Shown: positions 58,001-64,000 of the stretch, piece after piece
Layout of the letters: every line of letters begins with the position of its first letter
Position numbering within the stretch: the stretch's first letter is position 1
Source of the DNA: Phallusia mammillata
Lineage: Eukaryota; Chordata; Ascidiacea; Phlebobranchia; Ascidiidae
DNA length: 64,000 bases
Assembly: GCA_003260075.1 (NCBI GenBank)
Contig: QLIY01000792.1
Span: forward strand, 1 to 64,000
Direction of reading: 5' to 3'
Program-made: the position numbers and the translations under genes
The notes under the pieces: generated by a model
Seen by the model: the letters and a program-made list of their open reading frames with translations, nothing else
Told to the model about the DNA's origin: nothing
The model's database searches: none

Positions 58001-59966
58001 AATAGAATGCTACATTCGTCAAAATAATAAAAAATGGAATTTCCGAAATAATATTTATTTGGAACACCTGGCTGAAGCATTGGTTTAGCAACGTTTAAAA
58101 AATATTCGTCACGTTGTTGTTTCTTTGTATCACCTAAAATAACCATTTGTTACAGTACAAACACATTGTACATAACAATGGCTAAACATTGACTGGCAAA
58201 AATTGTGTGTTTGGCACCATAAACAAGGTATCAACCAAAACAGGTTACAGTTTTAAGCCACATTTTGTTGCTTTTACGCCGCATGCTTGTGTAAAAGCAG
58301 AACACCCGCCACCGTCTATTCGGCGCTCATGCATGTGGTCATTGAGTTAACTAAGTCCAATTATTTACAATGGTAAAGCAAAGATTCTGACTCAGAAAAT
58401 GTTTTTATTTCTCCTATTGTTTGCCTGCCTGGGTTTGTTATTGTCAGAAACAAGCCAAGCATATGTACCAGTGTTGATTATATTTTTACTTTATATATGT
58501 TAACTTTACACATTTGTTGTCTGTATTATTGCAACTTATTACATCCACAGAAAACATATTTGCTAATTATGCCTGCAAATATGAACATTCAATTTCAAAG
58601 AATTTTATCCTTTTTGTTTCAAACTAAAAAAGCTTAAATATGCAGAATATACATAATGAAAAAGTCTAGGTCTCATAAATGGAAAATGCATGACATTGTA
58701 TCAAAAACAAAAAATATAATAAGTTTTTTTTAAAAATTGCACAACAAATATAAAACACAATAAAAAGTGCCTATCTAATTACCAGAAGGATTCTGTTGAT
58801 CTGTTTCAGCGTTTTCAGTGCCCCAACTATTCCAGTCGGTCATTTGCAAATCTGTGGCCTGTTGGGGTGGATTTTCAGGGCTTGGGTAGCTACCAGGAAA
58901 GTTGGCAGTGTAACCATTATCATAGGTTTGATTGGTGGGCTGTGGAAACTGGGAATTTGGAACAATCACAACTGAGGTTGGGTCACTTTCATCATCCAAC
59001 TTCTGTTTTTTGACAAAGCTGAAACAAAATTGTTTGTTAAAGCAAGAAAACTTTTAAGCAAGCACAGAAGTCATTAGGTTTTAATTTGGACAAATATAGA
59101 CAAACACTTAACCACTGTGTAATTCTCCAAAAAAGATTTGCTTTTCCAATTTTGCACAAGGGGATAAATATTTCAAAAGCAGTTATTCCACTTAAAATTC
59201 ATTTTACAAAAAGGGGGGGGGGGTAAAGCAAGAAAACCTTTAAGCAAACACAGAAGTCATTAGGTTTTAATGTGGACAAAAATAGACAAACACTTAACCA
59301 CTGTGTAATTCTCCAAAAAAGATTTGCTCCTCCAATTTTGCACAAGGGGATAAATATTTCAAAAGCAGTTATAACTAATTCCATTTAAAATTCATTTTAC
59401 AAAAAAATTACTTAGTTCAAGACTGGAGTGCAGTTGCATTGATGCAAAATAAGGTTGCATTGCTTGTAAACATTATCGTTATGCATATATGTTTTGGAGG
59501 TTGCTTTTAATAATCCTTGCATTGGACATAGTTTACTCTTCTGCTATATCAAACAAATGATAAAAAATCAACGTTACAGGACAAGTGATGTAGCTAAAAT
59601 TTACCACATTTTAACAGGGGGGGGGGCTGGAGTGCAATTGCATTGATGCAAAATAAGGTTGCATTGCTTGTAAACATTATCTTTATGCATATATACGTTT
59701 TGGAGGTTGCTTTTAATAATCCTTGCATTGGACATAGTTTACATTTCTGCAAAATCTAACAAATGATAAAAAACCAACGTTACAGGACAAGTGATGTAGC
59801 TAAAATTTACCACATTTTAACAGCTTTTACATGTTTAATTATCACATGCTTTAGGTAAACTTTAACGTATTCCGTTGAACACATACCATGCTGCTCTTCT
59901 AAGAAGACCAGAAAATGTAAAGAACAAATATCTGATGCAAAGCAAAAACTTCTCAATTACACCCAT
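55011..59966 (-). CDS. EBAG9: EBAG9 / RCAS1-type Golgi membrane protein, 7 exons
   Basis: Exons (minus order): 59887-59966, 58783-59018, 58068-58133, 56961-57034, 56809-56889, 55190-55270, 55011-55130. Phases agree throughout and give 245 aa (human 213). The N-terminus MGVIEKFLLCIRYLFF is a Cys-containing hydrophobic anchor, as in EBAG9. Then come TDWNSWGTENAE (human EEWTSWDEDAP region), DVDFFRDMEPTVK (human DYFKDMTPTIRK), SNRLAVNQDLEF (human SSRLAATQDLPF), QLDDWADENEQGGW, and a basic coiled-coil tail rich in Arg, Gln and Glu ending KLAQKVA. In mammals EBAG9 sits at the Golgi and tunes secretion and O-glycan display. A second version of exon 1 (60272-60351, one Phe-to-Leu difference) lies beyond a G tract and is probably the other haplotype. 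Intron 5 (between 55270 and 56809) carries nested hAT elements, and intron 3 a TA-flanked MITE. Confidence 0.9.
55636..56547. mobile_element. Non-autonomous hAT transposon (outer element of a nested pair)
   Basis: The ends are inverted: CAGTGCTTTTCAACC at the left and GGTTAACAAGCACTG at the right, close to the common hAT terminus. An 8-bp target duplication GCCTATGT flanks it exactly (55628-55635 and 56548-56555). It has several GGGTGTACCA-like motifs and no transposase reading frame. It sits in an EBAG9 intron and is split by a second hAT element. Confidence 0.9.
55721..56244. mobile_element. Non-autonomous hAT transposon (inner element)
   Basis: Perfect 15-bp inverted ends CAGGGAGTCGAACCG / CGGTTCGACTCCCTG, flanked by an 8-bp target duplication GTACTGGG (55713-55720 and 56245-56252). 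The 524-bp body is full of degenerate GGTTCGG-type repeats on the plus strand. It has no coding potential. It is inserted inside the outer hAT at 55636-56547, so it is the younger of the two. Confidence 0.92.
57275..57767. mobile_element. TA-flanked TIR element (Tc1/mariner or pogo type), non-autonomous
   Basis: Inverted ends of about 23 bp, beginning CAGACGAATCCGGTTA at the left and mirrored at the right with one mismatch, flanked by TA on both sides (57273-57274 and 57768-57769). Parts of the end motif (CCGGTTAATCGCAT) recur inside several times in both orientations, suggesting a nested or composite element. One ambiguous base n is at 57553. It lies in an EBAG9 intron. Confidence 0.8.
59213..59223. 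other. G tract, 10+1 (probable assembly gap)
   Basis: About 59036-59212 is repeated as 59224-59404 in EBAG9 intron 1. Confidence 0.8.
59617..59626. other. G tract, 10 (probable assembly gap)
   Basis: About 59424-59616 is repeated as 59627-59821. Confidence 0.8.
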
Positions 59967-60222
59967 ATCAGCCAAACGTTGTTTATTTCTTTGCAAAAAA
60001 AGGACACGGCAACAAAATCTCAATTCTTTCTGAAACCGGCATAGATATCTTATTTTTGTCCATTGCTGAAAAAGTTTTTGGTTTGGTAATGCGTAAATTC
60101 ATATCTGGTAACTCGTTAAAAAAATAATTCCTCACAAAGATGGTTTAATAAGGCCCACTACGTTTTAAATAATTCTTTCATAAACTTTTTAACCGAATCG
60201 CATTTTTTGTTTTGACACGCGT

Positions 60223-60234
60223 GGGGGGGGGGGG
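60223..60234. other. G tract, 10+2 (probable assembly gap)
   Basis: About 59851-60222 is repeated as 60235-60620, including EBAG9 exon 1. Confidence 0.8.
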
Positions 60235-60271
60235 TTAAGGTAAACTTTAACGTATTCCGTTGAATACATAC

Positions 60272-60351
60272 CATGCTGCTCTTCTAAGAAGACCAGAAAA
60301 TGTTAAGAACAAATATCTGATGCAAAGCAAAAACTTCTCGATTACGCCCAT
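60272..60351 (-). CDS. EBAG9: Second version of EBAG9 exon 1 (duplicate across a G tract)
   Basis: This 80-base stretch repeats the ATG exon at 59887-59966, with the same donor site and length. It reads MGVIEKFLLCIRYLFLTFSG, one conservative change from the other version. The duplication covers roughly 59.85-60.22 kb and 60.24-60.62 kb with a 12-base G tract between. I see it as an unmerged allele rather than an alternative first exon. It could be a real alternative promoter if the tract proves genuine. Confidence 0.6.
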
Positions 60352-60879
60352 ATCAGCCAAACTTGTTTATTTCTTTGCAAAAAAACGACACGGCAACAAA
60401 ATCTCAATTCTTTCTTAAACCTACATAGATATCTTATTTTTGTCCAATGCTGAAAAAGTTTTTAGTTAAGTAAAGCGTAAATTCATATCTGGTAACTCGT
60501 CAAAAAATTTAATTCCTGATATACTTTACAAAGATGCTTTAATAAGGCCCACTTCGTTTTAAATAATTCTTTCATAAACATTTTAACCGAATCGCATTTT
60601 TTGTTTTGACACGCGTGGTTGCACATGAACAACTACAAATCGATTGAACGATTTGTAAACATCTGCCAGACTTTGCTGTAAATTGTAATAGTTTGGTCTG
60701 AAACTGCTTAGTTTTTTGGCAATATGTCCAAAAGTCAGGCTCGGTGGGATATTTTACGCAACGCAGGGGGGGGGGTGAACAACTACAAATCGATTGAACG
60801 ATTTGTAAACATCTGTCAGTGTCAGACTTTGCTGCAAATTGTAACAGTTTGGTCTGAAACTGCTTAGTTTTTAGGCAAT
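60352..60879. promoter_or_regulatory. Probable shared promoter between EBAG9 and CAMKMT
   Basis: The two genes start back-to-back with a few hundred bases between. No TATA box stands out. The interval is itself partly duplicated across two G tracts, so its true length is uncertain (likely about 0.4-0.5 kb once merged). Confidence 0.5.
60766..60775. other. G tract, 10 (probable assembly gap)
   Basis: About 60625-60765 is repeated as 60776-60921, including the CAMKMT start codon region. Confidence 0.82.
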
Positions 60880-62050
60880 ATGTCCAAAAGTCAGGCTCGG
60901 TGGGATATTTTACGCAACGCAATAGTGGAAAAGAAGCTTACAGGTGACGGTGACAGTAGTTTTAGCAATTCTGTGCGAAGGTTCGGTTCATTTGACTTGT
61001 TTGCGCGCAAGCAATGCAACTGTGTAGTAAACTCAGATAAACCTACGACACGAAAAACAAAGGAAGAGTGCAGATGGTTTTCCTACACCTGCCAAGAAGT
61101 ACCAGAGAGTTTGGACGTTTGGATACAACACCCTGAACCTATCACAAGTGTGAAGGTACGCATTGGTTTGGACTTTTATTCACCACCGGTTATGTGGACA
61201 TCTGCATGCATTTTTTATTTGCGCAAAATGTCCCATTGTTTTTGATCTGTAGGAACTATAACAGAACGAGTTTTTAAACCAAAACCCCACCCATCAACAT
61301 CTGCTCTTTCTACCATTGTATATTTAAGACATGTATTGATAATCTTACTTTCACCAGCAATAAATGCCTCATAGAAGTCAAAAGGGTTGTCAGAATCTTT
61401 TGTTTAACAGTTAAAATAATCTCATCAGTTTTTAGGATGTTCTTTCCTTCAACAACACAGGAAATGTGTGCATTTGGCCAGCTGAGGAGGTAATGGCTTA
61501 CTACTGTGTATTGCATATGCACAAGTTCAGAAACAGATCAGTCCTGGAGTTGGGTGGAGGAAGCACGTGTTTGGCAGGGATGAATGTTGCATTAAATTGC
61601 AAAAACTCTCATGTCCTTTTGAGTGATGGCAATGTAAAATGTGTTGAGTCCCTACAGCAAGTTATTGAAATGAACACCAAGAACAAAAACAAGGTAGATG
61701 TGTCTGCCAGTGTGATTCGATGGGACAACCCAAGTCATTACCAAAAACATGAAGAAAAGTTTGATTATATTTTATGTGCTGATTGCCTGTTTTTTGATGA
61801 GCATAGGCCTAATTTAGTTGATGCTACCTACGCAATGTTAAAACCTGAAGGCACAGCATTTGTCTTTGCTCCCCGTCGTGGCAATACTTTGGCCACCTTT
61901 GTTGATTTATGTATGGACAAGTTTTCTCAAGTGTCTGAGTCTGACTTTTACTGTCCTTTAGTGAGCTTAAAACATGAACGTGCCAGAAAAAACAATCAAC
62001 ATTATGATCCTGACCTGCATTTTCCTATTATGGTTGAGTTGATGAAATAG
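60880..62050 (+). CDS. CAMKMT: Calmodulin-lysine N-methyltransferase, 2 exons
   Basis: Exons 60880-61155 (92 codons) and 61436-62050 join in phase 0 to 296 aa (human 323). The N-part has ARWDILRNAI and SVRRFGSFDLF, matching the human SVRRFESFNLF region. Exon 2 begins DVLSFNNTGNVCIWPAEEVMAYYC, close to the human protein; its acceptor precedes 61436. SAM-binding motif I is LELGGG (residues 129-134), followed by LLSDGN (153-158) and ILCADCLFFDE (204-214); FVFAPRRGNTLATF follows. The enzyme trimethylates Lys115 of calmodulin using S-adenosylmethionine. It is head-to-head with EBAG9, with about 0.5-0.9 kb between starts depending on which duplicate is used, so a shared promoter is likely. A partial copy of the start (60724-60765) stops at a G tract. 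A possible polyadenylation signal AATAAA is at 62226. Confidence 0.93.
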
Positions 62051-62532
62051 CGATTTGTATTGTTCCTTGCTAAAGGCCTGAATTTTTTCCTGTTTCTTGT
62101 TGCTGTTGTTTTTCGTTTTTAGCCAATTAAATTGTTATTTTACACAAATATTACCATTTGTTGCATACAGTTTAATTGAGAATTCAGCAGGCACTATATA
62201 CAATGCATAGCACAATTTGCAAACCAATAAAAAGCATCAGTTTAAGATTGTGGAAAGAAAAACAAGCCATGCTTTTCACAATGCATTTTTGTCTGAGCTA
62301 ATAAATATACTTACAAGGCTTTCAACTACTGTACATGTTGTGATTAGCCAAGACAAAATAATAATGCTATAAAAATCACAGAAAAAATATAAAAAAATCG
62401 ACATATAAATTGGAAATTGCTGCATCCAACCTGGAAGTTATTTGCCCCATCTCATTATCAATGATATGCAGTCAGCAGTGCTTAAACCATATCCACACAC
62501 ACAAAAACGAGAGCATTACAGAAAAACAAACA
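62051..62532. other. Convergent 3' flanks of CAMKMT and PLPP6
   Basis: Holds a likely CAMKMT polyadenylation signal (AATAAA at 62226). Nothing else supported. Confidence 0.6.
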
Positions 62533-63038
62533 TTACAAAAACAAATAATCTCTTGCAGGAAATTGTAGTATCACATCCCATGTAAGCCATATCTTTTCAA
62601 CAAGTAAGAACTGCACATAACCAACAAAAAATCCACAGCCAACATCGGAAATGTGGTGGCGACCTAACATAACCCTTGAAAAACCAACTAAGGTGCCCCA
62701 AACTGCCACACATACTTGAATCAATAAACTCAAACATATCATCCTTATTGTACATAGGCCTTGGTCTTCGAAATACACTTTTCAAAAGGTCCACAAAGAG
62801 TGCAAGCAACAGGTTGAAAAGCACAACTTTCATTGGAATAGAGTTTGCTAGGTATAGGGCAAGGAAACATCCACCCAGCCATGAAATTCCATGTCCAGAG
62901 AGTTCTAGTAACATCATTAACGGGCGCAGAGGTCCATGATTGGCACACACTGCAAAGTTTTTGACGTACACAAGTCGAGTGCATGTAAAGTCTTTACTAC
63001 TGCAGTAGTTATAGAGTTGGATCTCGGTCTTGCTGGTT
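62533..63038 (-). CDS. PLPP6: PLPP6-type polyisoprenoid/presqualene diphosphate phosphatase, 3' exon, frame broken
   Basis: A PAP2 phosphatase exon. It enters at an AG acceptor (63039-63040) and reads CSSKDFTCTRLVYVKNF, GPLRPLMMLLELSGHG, then DLLKSVFRRPRP (motif C1, K-x6-RP) and NKDDMFEF. The frame breaks near 62755-62765 and resumes as VAVWGTLVGFSRVMLGRHHISDV (motif C3, SR-x5-H-x3-D) to the stop at 62533. Motif C2 (PSGH and its flank, about 30 residues in human PLPP6) is missing between them. PLPP6 dephosphorylates presqualene, farnesyl and geranylgeranyl diphosphates in the ER membrane. The acceptor shows an upstream exon exists; a 34-base candidate at 63731-63764 fits in phase (ending PKEDKC) but has no start codon. 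Either the gene is broken in this allele or about 90-100 bases were lost in assembly. It converges on CAMKMT. Confidence 0.8.
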
Positions 63039-63085
63039 CTGAAAAAATATTTTAATTTTTTTAAAACACAAGGATTTTACATTAA

Positions 63086-63379
63086 CACGGTGACTGCCAA
63101 CTATGAGTTAACTCATAGTTGCCAATCTAGCCAGGCTTGCCAGATATGAATATACTCGTAGGAGACTTATTTGATTGTACGCGCTTAAAACGAGCTGGCG
63201 TCTCGGACTAACGTCGTGAATGCGTTGTGGCAATACCGAGACAACCTACACCAGCATGTTACCTATGAGTTAACTCGTAGCATGGCACACTAAATATTTC
63301 GACCTTATTTCAGAACGCCACTAAATCATATTTGGCAAATTTGAGCACAACATAGGAATATCTCTTGGCAGTCAACGTG
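63086..63379. mobile_element. piggyBac-type MITE with TTAA target sites
   Basis: TTAA stands at both ends (63082-63085 and 63380-63383). The termini CACGGTGACTGCCAA and TTGGCAGTCAACGTG are inverted with one mismatch, the typical piggyBac form. The 294-bp body is non-coding. It contains a perfect 22-bp palindrome at 63101-63122 centred on TTAA, and a related half-palindrome near 63263-63279. Confidence 0.9.
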
Positions 63380-63453
63380 TTAAAAAAAATCCATAGTTTG
63401 TGCTTTTATTGTAACTCTACATGCATGCTATAGCACTTCATAACAAATTCTCT

Positions 63454-63498
<45 letters not shown>
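63454..63498. other. G tract, 45 (probable assembly gap)
   Basis: In non-coding DNA upstream of the PLPP6 exon. No flank duplication seen. Confidence 0.7.
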
Positions 63499-63730
63499 CT
63501 AGATAGCTTAGCTTGTAGTATCACACTAATTGGCGAAAATCAAAAACAATTTTGCTTTATCTTAAAAACCAAAAACATTTCAATGTTGTAAAACCAATAC
63601 TGGCGTTCATTTAAAAATCAAACAACTACTTTCAATAAAGCTTACTAAATACATAACCAGAAGGATGATTTAGTGCATTTTGCTATTTAATAAACACTAA
63701 AACCTATTTTTAAACAATAAAACATATTAC

Positions 63731-63764
63731 CTACACTTATCTTCTTTTGGTGTTGTAAAAAACA
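63731..63764 (-). CDS. Candidate upstream coding exon of the PLPP6-like gene
   Basis: Bounded by a TCAG acceptor and a GTAATA donor. It reads VFFTTPKEDKC and its last two bases complete an Arg codon in the next exon. The phase match is the only support. The exon is short and a chance match is possible. Confidence 0.3.
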
Positions 63765-64000
63765 CTGATAAAAACTAAAAAACAGAGTGATAAGTACTGA
63801 GCTCAAATAATCATGCCTGTAAGTGTACACACCATACAAATCTAATTCAATTTAGGCATTTTATGAAGTTTGTCCTAGTTTACATCTATTTTAAAGGAAA
63901 GAAGGGCTAAATAGTGGCAAAACAGAGAAAAACTCAGCAATCAACACCTATAAATAGCAAATTTACAATCTGTACAAATTAAATTTATTTTAACATTGTT

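Overview
The window is eukaryotic nuclear DNA. It is AT-rich, its genes are split by short GT-AG introns, and small DNA transposons are common. The gene content (sialin-type SLC17 transporter, STK33, EBAG9, CAMKMT, PLPP6), the compact genes and the heavy allele-like variation fit an invertebrate deuterostome, most likely an ascidian such as Ciona. That organism call is inference; no species was identified by search.

Layout. 1-30.4 kb holds two tandem minus-strand units of an SLC17 (sialin-like) gene. The right unit (18.75-29.10 kb) has 11 exons that join in phase into about 519 codons. The left unit (3.46-12.76 kb) is a pseudogene with a stop in exon 1, a truncated exon 4, no exon 6 and a frameshift in exon 8. 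A decayed BEL/Pao retrotransposon gag-pol piece lies between them (13.44-15.6 kb). A third, more diverged scrap of the unit's 3' flank lies at 30.39-30.76 kb. 30.8-46.4 kb is long, mostly featureless non-coding DNA. 46.46-53.42 kb is a plus-strand STK33-type protein kinase in 12 exons. 55.0-59.97 kb is a minus-strand EBAG9 gene of seven exons. It is head-to-head with plus-strand CAMKMT (calmodulin-lysine N-methyltransferase, 60.88-62.05 kb), which converges on a minus-strand PLPP6-type lipid phosphatase (62.53-63.04 kb, continuing rightward). The neighbours form no evident pathway.

The most pervasive odd signal is about 36 pure G or C tracts. Most are 10 bases plus 0-2 native flanking bases; eight are 23-63 bases. 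Many sit exactly at the junction of a local direct duplication, others replace a few bases that a paralogous copy still shows, and two lie inside protein-coding exon 3 of the SLC17 copies. Their strand is uniform in blocks: G at 0.2-14.2 kb, C at 22-51.4 kb, G at 59-63.5 kb. I read them as assembly gaps written as G (and reverse-complemented to C) with unmerged contig or haplotype overlaps on each side, not as biology. Every gene model here should be read with that in mind.

Real mobile-element structure is also clear: four non-autonomous hAT elements (two nested, most with 8-bp target duplications), a piggyBac-type MITE with TTAA ends, a TA-flanked TIR element, and a short TIR family present twice. 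No convincing new biological system was found.
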